From positions 1 through 34,014 of the forward strand of contig CACXER010000022.1 in NCBI GenBank assembly GCA_902766765.1: DNA of 34,014 bases, in the 5' to 3' direction. Positions 1 through 8,676 of the stretch are shown piece after piece. Numbering within the stretch: position 1 is the stretch's first letter; the number at the start of each line of letters is the position of its first letter. The position numbers and the translations under genes are program-made. Source of the stretch: an uncultured Elusimicrobium sp. (GTDB lineage: Bacteria > Elusimicrobiota > Elusimicrobia > Elusimicrobiales > Elusimicrobiaceae). The notes beneath the pieces are model-generated. The model searched no databases. It saw only the letters and a program-made list of their open reading frames with translations, and was not told the origin of the DNA.

Positions 1-12
1 GGGCCAATATGG

Positions 13-18
13 TATAAT
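13..18 (+). promoter_or_regulatory. Putative -10 element for the first lipoprotein gene
   Basis: A perfect TATAAT lies 43 bases before the ATG at 62. Any -35 element would fall outside the window, so this rests on the -10 hexamer alone. Confidence 0.5.
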
Positions 19-61
19 AAATTTGTATAGTCGGGAACATTATTTTAAGGAGAAGAGAATT

Positions 62-541
62 ATGAAAAAAGTTTTTGTGTTACTCGCAGTAGCCGTTTGT
101 GCGGTTGCGTGCTCTAATAAAACTGCTAATACCACCACGTCTACTGACGGTAAAACTGTGTATTACACCACTTCCGCCGCCGATGCTGCTAATGCCAAAA
201 ATGGGAAATATCAAATTATTGACCAGGAATTTGACAATATGTTAGCGCCGGAATCCGATTACGATTCTCTCTCCGATTACGAGTTACAGGCCTGTGGGGC
301 TTCGTATTTACCGCCGGCTGAAAAACTCAAAAAACCGCAAGCCAAAGAAGTAGCCAAATCCGTGGAAGCCGATGCGGCTAGATTGGCTACCTCTACCAAA
401 GTGACTAAAAATAAAAAGGTTACCAATACCACCAACATCTATTACGTGGACAGCCCGGCTCCTACGACCCCGGCTAAAACTACGACGACAACCACCACTT
501 ACGCCAGCGACGGATCTGTCATCAGCACCTCCACTAAATAG
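62..541 (+). CDS. Small Thr-rich putative lipoprotein, unknown function
   Basis: I do not recognise the family. The ATG at 62 is preferred over an in-frame upstream start at 23 because AAGGAGAAGA lies just before it and the protein then begins with a signal peptide (MKKVFVLLAV). The Cys at residue 17, in the context AVAC, looks like a lipobox, so the product is probably a lipid-anchored envelope protein of 159 residues. The middle is acidic and Tyr-containing (about residues 55-85). The C-terminal third is low complexity and rich in Thr, Ser and Pro, ending in runs of Thr, which suggests an extended or flexible surface segment. It ends 8 bases before nadA, so the two may be co-transcribed, although I see no functional link. 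Confidence 0.75.
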   Translation: MKKVFVLLAVAVCAVACSNKTANTTTSTDGKTVYYTTSAADAANAKNGKYQIIDQEFDNMLAPESDYDSLSDYELQACGASYLPPAEKLKKPQAKEVAKSVEADAARLATSTKVTKNKKVTNTTNIYYVDSPAPTTPAKTTTTTTTYASDGSVISTSTK

Positions 542-549
542 GGGGTCGC

Positions 550-1593
550 ATGTTACGTACGCTGGAAAAAGAAGCCGTTGTCATGCAAGAGGCCCGTCGT
601 TTATATGGGCTTTTGCACCGAGTATCTAAATCCCAAAACGAAAAGTGGACGCTGGAAGACTGTCTGGCCGCGGCCCCATATACGTTAGCCATCAACCGAT
701 TCAAAAAAGAACAAAACGCCGTCATTTTGGCGCACTCATATACCACGCCGGATTTAGTGTATGGCGTGGCAGATTTTCGTGGGGATTCTTACGAATTGGC
801 CTTACAAGCACGTGAATCGGCGGCTGATACGATCGTATTTGCGGGTGTGTGGTTCATGGCCGAAACGGCTAAAATTTTAAATCCGTCTAAAAAAGTACTT
901 ATTCCGGCCGGCAAAGCGGGTTGTTCACTCGCAGATTCTATTACCGGTGAGCAAGTGCGTGCGTTGCGTGCCAAACATCCCGGCGTGCCGGCACTTTGCT
1001 ATATCAATAGTTCGGCGGACGTCAAAGCCGCGTGCGATGCGTGTGTAACATCCGGCAATGTGTATGATATCGCCCAAAAGATGCCCGGGGATAAACTGAT
1101 TTTTGTACCCGATATGTTCATGGCGGAAAATATCGCGGAGGAATTAAAACGCCGCGGCACGCCCAAAGAAATTATTTCAGACGGTGGTTCGTGTTGTGTG
1201 CATGATAAATTTCGCCCGAGTGAGGTAAAACAGTTGCGTCTGCAATATCCGGATATCCGGGTCCTGGCGCATCCGGAATGTTCGTTGGAAGTGTGCCGTG
1301 AGTGTGATTACGTGGGCAGTACCAAAGGAATGCTCAATTATGTAGCCAAATCCGATGGGAAAATTTTCGGTTTACTCACCGAACAAGGTCTTGTCAATCG
1401 GTTGGAGGCCGAACACCCGGATAAACAATTTGTTTGGTCGTGCGGTGTGTGTAGTTATATGAAAAAAAATTCACTTATAAATACGTTTGGGGCGCTGGTG
1501 GAACCTCGGCCCGAACAAGTGGTCAGCGTGGACGAAACAATTGCCGCGCAAGCCAAAAAATCTATTGAAAAAATGTTTGAGTTAGCCCAATGA
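550..1593 (+). CDS. nadA: Quinolinate synthase (NadA)
   Basis: NadA condenses iminoaspartate with dihydroxyacetone phosphate to give quinolinate in de novo NAD synthesis, using a [4Fe-4S] cluster held by three Cys. Candidate ligands are present in the expected order: Cys125 in AGCSLAD, Cys244 in HPEC, and Cys298 or Cys301 in WSCGVCSYM. Other family blocks are AHSYTTPD near residue 61, YINSSADVKA near 151 and DYVGSTKGML near 253. At 347 residues it is close to the length of other longer bacterial NadA proteins. The ATG at 550 follows AGGGGGTCGC; an internal ATG at 583 is possible but has a weaker ribosome binding site. The stop overlaps the nadC start by 4 bp, so the two are translationally coupled. 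Several additional Cys (for example GGSCC near 212) surround the core. Confidence 0.97.
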   Translation: MLRTLEKEAVVMQEARRLYGLLHRVSKSQNEKWTLEDCLAAAPYTLAINRFKKEQNAVILAHSYTTPDLVYGVADFRGDSYELALQARESAADTIVFAGVWFMAETAKILNPSKKVLIPAGKAGCSLADSITGEQVRALRAKHPGVPALCYINSSADVKAACDACVTSGNVYDIAQKMPGDKLIFVPDMFMAENIAEELKRRGTPKEIISDGGSCCVHDKFRPSEVKQLRLQYPDIRVLAHPECSLEVCRECDYVGSTKGMLNYVAKSDGKIFGLLTEQGLVNRLEAEHPDKQFVWSCGVCSYMKKNSLINTFGALVEPRPEQVVSVDETIAAQAKKSIEKMFELAQ

Positions 1594-2423
1594 TTCTAGA
1601 TAAAATTGTTGCCCTTGCCTTGGAAGAAGATTTAAGTTTGGGGGATATTACCTCAGACACTATTTTTGCGCCTGCTGATAAGGCCCGTGCTTTTATTACT
1701 GCCAAAGAAGATTTGGTGCTTTGCGGTCTGCCTACCGCGCGCGAAGTGTTTGGGGCGGTAGACGCGTCTGTCCAATTTACGCCGCTTAAAAACGAAGGCG
1801 ACAACGTCAAAAAAGGCGAACGTGTATTAGAACTGGTCGGTCCGGTTATTTCCATTTTAAAGGCCGAACGCACGGCGCTCAATTTTATGCAGCGTTTAAG
1901 CGGTATTGCTACCGCTGCTCGCGCTTGTGCCGAAATCGGCAAAAAATACGGAGTGATGGTTGTGGATACGCGCAAAACGCAGCCCGGTATGCGCCGCTTG
2001 GATAAATACGCGGTTCGCACGGGCGGCGCACGCAATCACCGCATTACACTGGCCGACAGTGTGATGATCAAAGATAATCATATTGCGGCGGCGGGATCCA
2101 TTACCCGGGCGGTAGAAAAAATAAAATCCGTTATCGGGCACACGCCGAAAATTGAAGTGGAAACCACTAATTTGGACGAAGTAAAAGAAGCCTTGCAAGC
2201 CGGGGCGGATATTATCATGTTAGATAATATGACCCCGCAAGAAATTTTGCGTTGCAAAGCGGAAATTGCCGGGCGGGCCGTGATAGAAGTGTCCGGCGGT
2301 GTAACTCCGGCTAATTTGGAAGAATTTTGCAAAACCGGCGTGGATGTAATTTCCATGGGGGCGCTAACGCACTCCGTTCCGGCAAAAGATTTAAGTCTTA
2401 AAATAGTAGAATATATGAAGTAG
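1590..2423 (+). CDS. nadC: Nicotinate-nucleotide pyrophosphorylase, carboxylating (NadC)
   Basis: NadC converts quinolinate and phosphoribosyl pyrophosphate to nicotinate mononucleotide, releasing CO2 and pyrophosphate. The protein is 277 residues, normal for the family. The phosphoribosyltransferase signature is clear: TRKTQPGMRRLDKYAV, then GGARNHR and MIKDNHI, around residues 128-168. Further blocks are IEVETTNLDEV, IIMLDNM and EVSGGV in the C-terminal barrel. The start codon overlaps the nadA stop (ATGA). The third pathway enzyme, nadB, is not in this operon but is at 32327-33871. Confidence 0.97.
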   Translation: MILDKIVALALEEDLSLGDITSDTIFAPADKARAFITAKEDLVLCGLPTAREVFGAVDASVQFTPLKNEGDNVKKGERVLELVGPVISILKAERTALNFMQRLSGIATAARACAEIGKKYGVMVVDTRKTQPGMRRLDKYAVRTGGARNHRITLADSVMIKDNHIAAAGSITRAVEKIKSVIGHTPKIEVETTNLDEVKEALQAGADIIMLDNMTPQEILRCKAEIAGRAVIEVSGGVTPANLEEFCKTGVDVISMGALTHSVPAKDLSLKIVEYMK

Positions 2424-2435
2424 AGGAAAAAGTAA

Positions 2436-3641
2436 ATGGATTATACCCCTTTGTTTTCTAAAGCCGTACGCCGTTCTAAAGCATCGGCGATACGTGAATT
2501 ATTAAAAGTGATTGCCCAACCGGAAATTATTTCGTTCGCGGGCGGACTTCCGTCTCCGGATTTATTCCCGGCGGACGAAATTGCCGCCATTATGAAACAG
2601 GTAATTTTGGAACATCCGGAGGCCTCCCTCCAATACGGGGCTACCGAAGGGCAAGCCGCACTCAAAAAAGAGTTGATTACGTTACTGAAAGAAACAGAGG
2701 ATATTACCGCTACCCCGGAGCAAATTTTGGTTGTTTCCGCTTCGCAACAGGCGTTAGATATGACGGCACGTGCCTTTGTCAACGAGGGGGATTGTATCAT
2801 TACGGCGGCTCCTACGTATTTAGGTGCGCTGCAGGCCTTTACGGCGGCCGGGGCCGATATCCGCGGTGCCAAAAGTGACGAAAACGGCGTGCTTCCCGAA
2901 GATGTGGAAGCCCTGCTAGCCGATTTGAAAAAGCAAGGTAAACCCTGCAAGTTTATCTATTTAGTACCTGATTTCCAAAATCCGACCGGTACGACTATTC
3001 CCGAAGAGCGTCGTTTGAAACTGCTTGCTTTGGCGAAAAAATACGATACGTTTATTTTAGAAGATTCACCGTACCGTCAAGTACGTTTTGAAGGGACCGC
3101 CCCGCGCACCTTCTATGCGTTAGACCAAGGGCATGGTAACGTAATCACCATGTTTACCTTTTCCAAAGTGTTAGTGCCGGGATTCCGGTTGGGCTTTATT
3201 GTCGGACCGGAAGAAGTCATCCGCAAATTTGTCATCTTAAAACAAGCCATAGATTTGTGTACCTCGCCCCTTTTGCAAATGGCCACCGCGGCCTATTTGC
3301 GAGGTGGACATCTCAAGCGACACATCCAAACCTTAGTGGCATCGTATCGGGAGAAACGTGATTTAATGCTCAAAACGCTTGCCGAAGTGATGCCCGAAGG
3401 CGTTACGTGGACGCGCCCGCAGGGAGGACTCTTTCTGTGGTTGACCTTGCCCAAACATATGGATGCCATGGCGCTATTATCCAAAGCGTTAGAACGCAAA
3501 GTGGCGTATGTGGCCGGGGTGGATTTCTATCCCGACTGCAAAACCAAAAATGATTTGCGGCTCAATTTTTCTTATTCTTCGCATGCTCAAATTGTAGAAG
3601 GACTTAAACGTTTGGCTCAAACAATTAAAGAAAACCTGTAA
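2436..3641 (+). CDS. PLP-dependent class I/II aminotransferase (2-aminoadipate/aromatic type)
   Basis: A 401-residue fold-type I pyridoxal phosphate aminotransferase. The cofactor Lys is K244 in FTFSKVLVPGFRLGF. The N-terminal FAGGLPSPDLFP block, YGATEGQ (around 67-73) and NPTG (182-185) place it in the LysN/ARO8/MocR-like group, here without a DNA-binding domain. Substrates in that group include 2-aminoadipate, aromatic and branched-chain amino acids, and sequence alone does not separate them. It begins 12 bases after nadC, with GAGGAAAAAG as ribosome binding site, so it is likely part of the nad operon. A metabolic link to NAD synthesis is not evident. The operon ends with a hairpin whose first arm overlaps the stop codon. 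Confidence 0.9.
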   Translation: MDYTPLFSKAVRRSKASAIRELLKVIAQPEIISFAGGLPSPDLFPADEIAAIMKQVILEHPEASLQYGATEGQAALKKELITLLKETEDITATPEQILVVSASQQALDMTARAFVNEGDCIITAAPTYLGALQAFTAAGADIRGAKSDENGVLPEDVEALLADLKKQGKPCKFIYLVPDFQNPTGTTIPEERRLKLLALAKKYDTFILEDSPYRQVRFEGTAPRTFYALDQGHGNVITMFTFSKVLVPGFRLGFIVGPEEVIRKFVILKQAIDLCTSPLLQMATAAYLRGGHLKRHIQTLVASYREKRDLMLKTLAEVMPEGVTWTRPQGGLFLWLTLPKHMDAMALLSKALERKVAYVAGVDFYPDCKTKNDLRLNFSYSSHAQIVEGLKRLAQTIKENL

Positions 3642-3660
3642 TAACCTTATACAGGTTTTT
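3631..3660 (+). terminator. Rho-independent terminator overlapping the aminotransferase stop
   Basis: A 10-bp perfect stem (3631-3640 with 3650-3659) has a 9-base loop, and the second arm runs directly into Ts. The TAA stop at 3639-3641 lies at the end of the first arm. It separates the nadA-nadC-aminotransferase unit from the exporter operon. Confidence 0.8.
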
Positions 3661-3675
3661 GCTAGGCGAATATAC

Positions 3676-5028
3676 ATGAAGAATACGCTTGTGTTGGGTG
3701 TTTTGCTAAGTTGTACGATTGGGGCTTATGCCGCCACCTTCACGGCAAGTCGGGCCTTGTCTTCGCCGACCGAAGTGCAAACTCATTTTACGCGCGATAG
3801 TTTTTTGCGTCGTTATTTGCAAGAATCGGTACAAGTCAAAGCCCGTAAAAACGCGCTACTTACTGCCCGGGCGAATTATCAAAATGCTTTCGTAGATTCC
3901 TTTTTACCCTCCTTTTCCGTATCGGCGGGGGGCAGTAAAACCTATTCGCGCCCGGATAATGTCCACTCTTTTGACGAGTTTACCCATTTTGATACCAGTG
4001 CTTCGGCCGTGGGCAGTTGGAACGTATTTAATATGGGTAAGAGTATGTTATCTTATCAAGACTCCGCGTTGACATTTCAACAGGCCCAAATATCCTTTGA
4101 TGATTTTATTGACGAGACGGTACTGGCTGCGGTGGATATGTACTACCACCTACTGTTACGCCAGAAGTTGTTGCAAGTGCGTCAAGCCGATTTGGAAATC
4201 AACCGCAAACAGTACGAACAAGATAAAGTGCTCTACGATAACGGACTGAAAACGCGTTCGGATTTGTTGTCCAGCGAGACAAGTTACCGCTCGAGCCAAT
4301 TATCACTTTTTTCGGCTCAAAGTGATTATGCGAATGCGCTCAGTGCCTTTAATGTGGCCTTAAACCAACCCACCGAAACGGAAGTTACTTTGGAAGATTC
4401 TTCCGAGAAATCAGTGCCCACATTGCCCTCGTTGGATAGTGATTTAACCAGTGCTTTGGCCCGCCGACATGATGTGTTAGAAAAGCGGTTAGAACTTCAG
4501 CAACAGGATATTGCGTGGCGGCTAGGTAAGTTAAACACGATGCCTGCCCTTTCGGTAGATGTGTTTGCTTCTACCGGGCGCGGGCTCAATCGGCACGAAT
4601 GGTGGAATTACAATTACGGGGTATCGGCGGGGGTGTCGTTTGATTTGGGATTTCTCTATTTGGATAAGTACCGTACGCGGCAAAACTTGTGGCGTACCCA
4701 TGAAAATGCCTATTTGAATTTTGAACAATTTTTGCGCGGGGTGCGTGATGCGGTGGTGCAGGCGCGAAATGCGCTACTACTCAAAACAAAAAGTTTGGAA
4801 ATTTCCGAATTGCGCCTATCGGCGGCAGTACAGAAATTTGAAGCCACCCAAACTAAATATAAAAATGGTCTAATGAGTGCGACGGATTTAACCGTGGCCC
4901 AACAGTCTATGGTGTCGGCACAAATTGATCACGCTACGCTGATTACGGAGTTGGAAACAACTAAACTTCGTTATCTCCACGCGATAGGAGATCCTATTTT
5001 TGATTATTCATTAGAGGAGTTACCATGA
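3676..5028 (+). CDS. TolC-family outer-membrane efflux channel
   Basis: A 450-residue protein with a signal peptide (about residues 1-19, ending near AYA) and the long alternating helical segments of TolC/outer-membrane factor proteins. Examples are VKARKNALLTARANYQNAF near 53 and RQADLEINRKQYEQDK near 170, with equivalent blocks in the second half (for example ATQTKYKNGLMSATDL near 390), consistent with the internal two-fold repeat of the family. It would form the outer-membrane and periplasmic tunnel of a tripartite exporter. The next three genes supply an adaptor, an ATPase and a permease, and all junctions in the operon overlap by a few bases. A weak AGGCGA precedes the ATG. The substrate cannot be told from sequence. 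Confidence 0.9.
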   Translation: MKNTLVLGVLLSCTIGAYAATFTASRALSSPTEVQTHFTRDSFLRRYLQESVQVKARKNALLTARANYQNAFVDSFLPSFSVSAGGSKTYSRPDNVHSFDEFTHFDTSASAVGSWNVFNMGKSMLSYQDSALTFQQAQISFDDFIDETVLAAVDMYYHLLLRQKLLQVRQADLEINRKQYEQDKVLYDNGLKTRSDLLSSETSYRSSQLSLFSAQSDYANALSAFNVALNQPTETEVTLEDSSEKSVPTLPSLDSDLTSALARRHDVLEKRLELQQQDIAWRLGKLNTMPALSVDVFASTGRGLNRHEWWNYNYGVSAGVSFDLGFLYLDKYRTRQNLWRTHENAYLNFEQFLRGVRDAVVQARNALLLKTKSLEISELRLSAAVQKFEATQTKYKNGLMSATDLTVAQQSMVSAQIDHATLITELETTKLRYLHAIGDPIFDYSLEELP

Positions 5029-5999
5029 AACGTTTGTGGAAAAAACATTGGAAGAAACTGGTTTTTGTACTCGTATTGGCGGGTATCGGTACGGCGGCCT
5101 GGTTTTACAGCATTAAACCGTTGGTAGCCAAATTAAAAGGACAAGTGGTTGATCCTAAGGATATTGTGACCGTTAAGAAGGATAAAGTAGAAGTGTTATT
5201 TACAGGCTCCGGCACGGTAACAGCTAAGCAAGATATCAAAGTAACCTCCAAGCCCAGCGGTATTTTAAAGGCCGTCTATGTAAAAGAGGGAGATTACGTC
5301 AGAAAAGGGCAGGAAGTGGGACTCATCAAACCCGGTCGCAATGAGTTTGAAGATTATAAACCTATGCCTATTTATACCGAGGCCTCCGGTACGGTGGTTA
5401 AATGTGTGGGAAACGACGACTACCGCAAAAGTTTATCGGATAAAGATTTATCCTTGCCGCGTTTGGGCACTTTTTTACAAGGAAGTTACGATAATGCCGA
5501 AAATGCCACTTGTTTCTTGCGTGTGGTGGATATGAGTTCGTTACTCATTTCTACGTATGTAACCGAAAACCAAATTATGAAATTAAAACCCGGCATGCCG
5601 GTTACTATTACCGTCCGCGCTTTGGGGGATAATGCTCCCAAGTTGGAAGGGAAAATTTCGCACGTATCTTCGCAAAGTGAATCTACCGGGCGTTGGGGGG
5701 ATAGTTCCGGGTTTTTGGTGATTACGGAACTGAAAAATCCCGACAACAAAATCCGCCTCGGCGTCAGTGCGGAAATGAAAGTGGCTATTGATAAAAAAGA
5801 AGACGTGCTGACGATTCCGGCCAATGCTTTATTTGAAAAGGAAGGCAAAAATTACGTGTTTAAATATCTGGGGAAAAACAAAACCGAAAAAGTAGAAATT
5901 GAAATCGGTCTTACCAGTGAGAAAAATATAGAAGTTACCAAAGGCCTGAACGAAAACGACCAAGTACTCACAACCCTTCCCTACGGAGAATCATGGTAA
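5025..5999 (+). CDS. Periplasmic adaptor of a MacAB-like exporter (HlyD/MacA family)
   Basis: A 324-residue membrane-fusion protein with a short cytoplasmic basic N-terminus and one transmembrane helix (about residues 11-30). The first lipoyl half is around residues 72-105 (ILKAVYVKEGDYVRKGQEVG), with a second half at IYTEASGTVVK near 118. Beta-barrel and membrane-proximal domains follow (LTIPANALF near 265). It links the inner-membrane ABC transporter to the TolC-like channel. It overlaps the channel gene by 4 bp and the ATPase gene by 7 bp. The two lipoyl halves are only about 15-20 residues apart, leaving no room for the long alpha-helical hairpin that usually contacts TolC. Confidence 0.88.
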   Translation: MKRLWKKHWKKLVFVLVLAGIGTAAWFYSIKPLVAKLKGQVVDPKDIVTVKKDKVEVLFTGSGTVTAKQDIKVTSKPSGILKAVYVKEGDYVRKGQEVGLIKPGRNEFEDYKPMPIYTEASGTVVKCVGNDDYRKSLSDKDLSLPRLGTFLQGSYDNAENATCFLRVVDMSSLLISTYVTENQIMKLKPGMPVTITVRALGDNAPKLEGKISHVSSQSESTGRWGDSSGFLVITELKNPDNKIRLGVSAEMKVAIDKKEDVLTIPANALFEKEGKNYVFKYLGKNKTEKVEIEIGLTSEKNIEVTKGLNENDQVLTTLPYGESW

Positions 6000-6655
6000 T
6001 TGCCCAATGTAAAAAACTGGTGAAAATTTATTCTGCCGCGCAAGATTTCCGCGCGTTGGATGAAGTTTCGCTGACTATTGAACAAGGGGAATTTGTATCT
6101 ATCATGGGAGCAAGCGGCTGTGGGAAAAGCACGCTTTTGAATATTTTGGGCTTGTTGGATGAGCCGTCCGGCGGCGAGTATGAGTTGGGCGGTGTAGCCA
6201 CGGCCCAAATGACGGATTTCGAACGCACGCGCTTGCGCCGCCACCAAATCGGATTTATTTTTCAATCGTTTAATTTAATGCCGCGTTTATCGGTGCTGGA
6301 AAATATTGCCCTGCCCATGCGCTACACGGATAAACCGCGTGCGGAAATTTTGCCGCGCGCCCGCGAACTGGCCGTGCGGGTGGGGTTAGAACAAAAATTA
6401 TACAATACGCCCTTGCAACTTTCCGGCGGACAATGTCAGCGGGTGGCGTGCGCGCGTGCGTTAGCCAATAACCCCGCACTTATTTTGGCCGATGAACCGA
6501 CCGGGAATTTAGATTCTACCTCCAGCGCGGATATTTTGGGGTTACTGCAAGAACTCAACCAAAGCGGCATGACAATTGTCATGGTTACACACGACCCGAA
6601 AATTGCCTCCGGTACACACCGCACGATACATATGAAGGACGGAAAAATTATATGA
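5993..6655 (+). CDS. ABC transporter ATPase, MacB/LolD type
   Basis: A 220-residue ATP-binding protein. The Walker A is GASGCGKST (residues 39-47), with Q-loop FQSFNLMPRLS near 90, signature LSGGQCQRVACARAL (from about 143), and Walker B plus D-loop LILADEPTGNLDS near 163. The H-loop is MVTHDP. The overall pattern matches the MacB/LolD/FtsE group, which drives mechanotransmission rather than classical substrate import. The Gln-Cys-Gln in the signature is a small departure from the common LSGGQQQR. The stop overlaps the start of the permease by 4 bp. Confidence 0.95.
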   Translation: MVIAQCKKLVKIYSAAQDFRALDEVSLTIEQGEFVSIMGASGCGKSTLLNILGLLDEPSGGEYELGGVATAQMTDFERTRLRRHQIGFIFQSFNLMPRLSVLENIALPMRYTDKPRAEILPRARELAVRVGLEQKLYNTPLQLSGGQCQRVACARALANNPALILADEPTGNLDSTSSADILGLLQELNQSGMTIVMVTHDPKIASGTHRTIHMKDGKII

Positions 6656-7926
6656 AACTCCCCGATTTAATGGCTACCGGTTGGACGGAAATTTGGGCGC
6701 ATAAAATGCGTAGTTTTTTAAGTTTCTTTGCGATTGCCATCGGGATTGCTACCTTTTTTTATACACTCAGTGTGTTGAGCCAAGGGTATCGCCGCATCGG
6801 GCGAGCGGCCAAAATATCAGGCGAAGGCCGCGTGGAAACTTCTACAAATCATCCGTTGACATTAGTGCAATATAAGGACTTGCTTGGGCAACTGCCGGAA
6901 GGCAGTTCTCTCTCACTTGTAACAGATGATCGAATAGTGCACAGAGAATGGTGGAACACCTTGTATCATCAACAAAACCAATTGGTAGGTGCGGCGGCTA
7001 TCGGTATTTTACCTTCGTGGCGGGATGTGGATTTTGTATACCGGTTAGAAGGGCGCTTTATCAACTGGAATGATGTGGAAAATAAGCATCGGGTAGCCGT
7101 GTTGACTGTGTTCCCGCGTGAACAAGCCGTTCGGAAAAAAGCCAAACGACGGCCTTGGTGGGAAGATGAGGAAGGAATTAGTACATTGCGGGATTATTCC
7201 GACCATCACCATTTATTACACCAACAAATAGTGCTCAATGACCAAACATTTACGATAGTGGGACTTTTACACTTGCCGACGGAAAATAATGATGCCCGGC
7301 TCCCCAACCAACGTGAATGGGTCCCTACACTTTATTTACCTTATACTACCTGGTATGACTTATATCCCAGTGAAGATGATACCCGTGAAGTAAAAATCCG
7401 CGTGGTAACGGGGAGAGAATCTTTGGCGCGGACGGCAGCCAAAGGACTTGTGAGTTTTTTGCGTTCCCAATTTGGCATTAACGAAAAGCCGACTATTGAA
7501 TTTTTCTATGATAAACTGCAAGAACGTCTAGCGCATGTACGCAAATCTTTAAATGATATGCTTTTTATGGGGATTATCGCCATGGTGGCGGGGGGCATCG
7601 GTATTATGAACGTAACGATGGCGGTGATTTTTTCGCGCACCAAAGAAATCGGCATCCGGCGGGCGCTCGGGGCGTCGCGCCGGGATATTTTATTTCAGTT
7701 TCTCGTGGAAGCCATGTTGCTCGGTTTATGCGGGGCCGTGGCCGGGATGATTCTGGGTTATATGGCCGTACTGCACCTGGCCGAAGATACGAGCCAGATG
7801 ACGTTTTCGTGGTGGGTAGTAGTCGGGTCTATTATTATTGCGCTGGTTACCAGTTTCCTCTTTGCGCTTTATCCGGCGTGGCAAGCCGCCAAACTTAAAC
7901 CGGTAGATGCGCTGAAAAACGAGTAG
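6652..7926 (+). CDS. MacB-like ABC transporter permease
   Basis: A 424-residue inner-membrane protein with the MacB/FtsX layout. One transmembrane helix lies near residues 18-40, followed by a periplasmic domain of about 260 residues. Three transmembrane helices are at the C-terminal end (near 302-325, 345-372 and 385-410). The FtsX block is recognisable from GGIGIMNVTMAVIFSRTKEIG to IRRALGASRRDI. Unlike E. coli MacB, the ATPase is a separate gene just upstream. The periplasmic part contains a basic-acidic, Trp-rich segment (RRPWWEDEEG near 165) and a His cluster (DHHHLLHQQ), neither of which I can assign. It is the last gene of the exporter operon and is followed by a strong terminator. Confidence 0.92.
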   Translation: MKLPDLMATGWTEIWAHKMRSFLSFFAIAIGIATFFYTLSVLSQGYRRIGRAAKISGEGRVETSTNHPLTLVQYKDLLGQLPEGSSLSLVTDDRIVHREWWNTLYHQQNQLVGAAAIGILPSWRDVDFVYRLEGRFINWNDVENKHRVAVLTVFPREQAVRKKAKRRPWWEDEEGISTLRDYSDHHHLLHQQIVLNDQTFTIVGLLHLPTENNDARLPNQREWVPTLYLPYTTWYDLYPSEDDTREVKIRVVTGRESLARTAAKGLVSFLRSQFGINEKPTIEFFYDKLQERLAHVRKSLNDMLFMGIIAMVAGGIGIMNVTMAVIFSRTKEIGIRRALGASRRDILFQFLVEAMLLGLCGAVAGMILGYMAVLHLAEDTSQMTFSWWVVVGSIIIALVTSFLFALYPAWQAAKLKPVDALKNE

Positions 7927-7939
7927 ATTTGCGAAATGC

Positions 7940-7971
7940 AAAACGCCCCCGTTTTAGACGGGGGCGTTTTT
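7940..7971. terminator. Bidirectional terminator between exporter operon and flavodoxin gene
   Basis: A perfect 12-bp stem (7940-7951 with 7959-7970) has a 7-base loop, As on its left side and Ts on its right. It lies between convergent genes and can terminate both. Confidence 0.9.
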
Positions 7972-7986
7972 ATTGTCCAAAAGTTT

Positions 7987-8601
7987 TTATTCTTGTTCCA
8001 ACCAATTACGTACTGCCGTAAAAACGGCAGACGGTTCCTTTTGGGCGACGTGGCCTTTGATAGCCATGCCCGGCCCAATCGTAGTTGTTTTGGGGAGAGT
8101 TTCTTTAAGCGAAGTTTCCGTGCGTCCCAGCCCGCTTCCCTCATGAGTGGAAAAAGGATGTACAGTCTTATCGGAAAAATCATAACTTTCCAAAAACGTG
8201 TAAACGGGCATAGGCATATCGCCCCACCAAATCGGATATCCTATATAAATTACGTCATACTGGGACATGTTTTCCACCCGCTCGGTGAGTGTCGGGCGGG
8301 CTTTGGCGGCTTGTTCGTTTTTGGCGCGTTGGGTACAAGCGTCGTATTCGGCGGGGTATTTTTCCACGGCCTGAATGCGAAATAACGTGCCCCCTGTCTG
8401 GCGGGCAATTTCTTTGGCTACTTTCTGAGTGTTGCCTTCTTTGATTTCACCTACCCCATAATTTTCCCCGGAGTGCGAAAAATATGCCACCAACACTTTA
8501 GGTTTCTGCGCCGCTTGCTCGGCGGTTTTTGTATCGGTTGCCGAGGATGAATTACACGCTGCCATACAACCTACCACAAATAAGAATAAAATTTTTTTCA
8601 T
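7987..8601 (-). CDS. Exported flavodoxin-like lipoprotein
   Basis: A 204-residue protein with an N-terminal lipoprotein signal (MKKILFLFVVGCMAAC, Cys16) followed by an Ala/Thr-rich linker and a flavodoxin fold. The FMN phosphate loop is at residues 38-46 (AYFSHSGEN), later followed by GNTQKVAKEI. The isoalloxazine-flanking YIGYPIWWGDMPMP and FSTHEGSGLG segments are also present. This resembles the flavodoxin group annotated in gut bacteria, often exported. Being lipid-anchored outside the cytoplasm, it would need an extracytoplasmic electron donor, which is not visible here. The adjacent nitroreductase is also a flavoprotein on the same strand but is separated by a terminator hairpin. On the minus strand, a possible extended -10 (TGCTACACT) sits about 11 bases before the ATG, with no Shine-Dalgarno sequence. 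Confidence 0.88.
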   Translation of the reverse strand: MKKILFLFVVGCMAACNSSSATDTKTAEQAAQKPKVLVAYFSHSGENYGVGEIKEGNTQKVAKEIARQTGGTLFRIQAVEKYPAEYDACTQRAKNEQAAKARPTLTERVENMSQYDVIYIGYPIWWGDMPMPVYTFLESYDFSDKTVHPFSTHEGSGLGRTETSLKETLPKTTTIGPGMAIKGHVAQKEPSAVFTAVRNWLEQE

Positions 8602-8676
8602 AAGTTTACTTTAGTGTAGCATATTTAGTATTGGTTTGTTTTTCGTCGGGAAATAAAAACGTGATTTCTTAAATAA

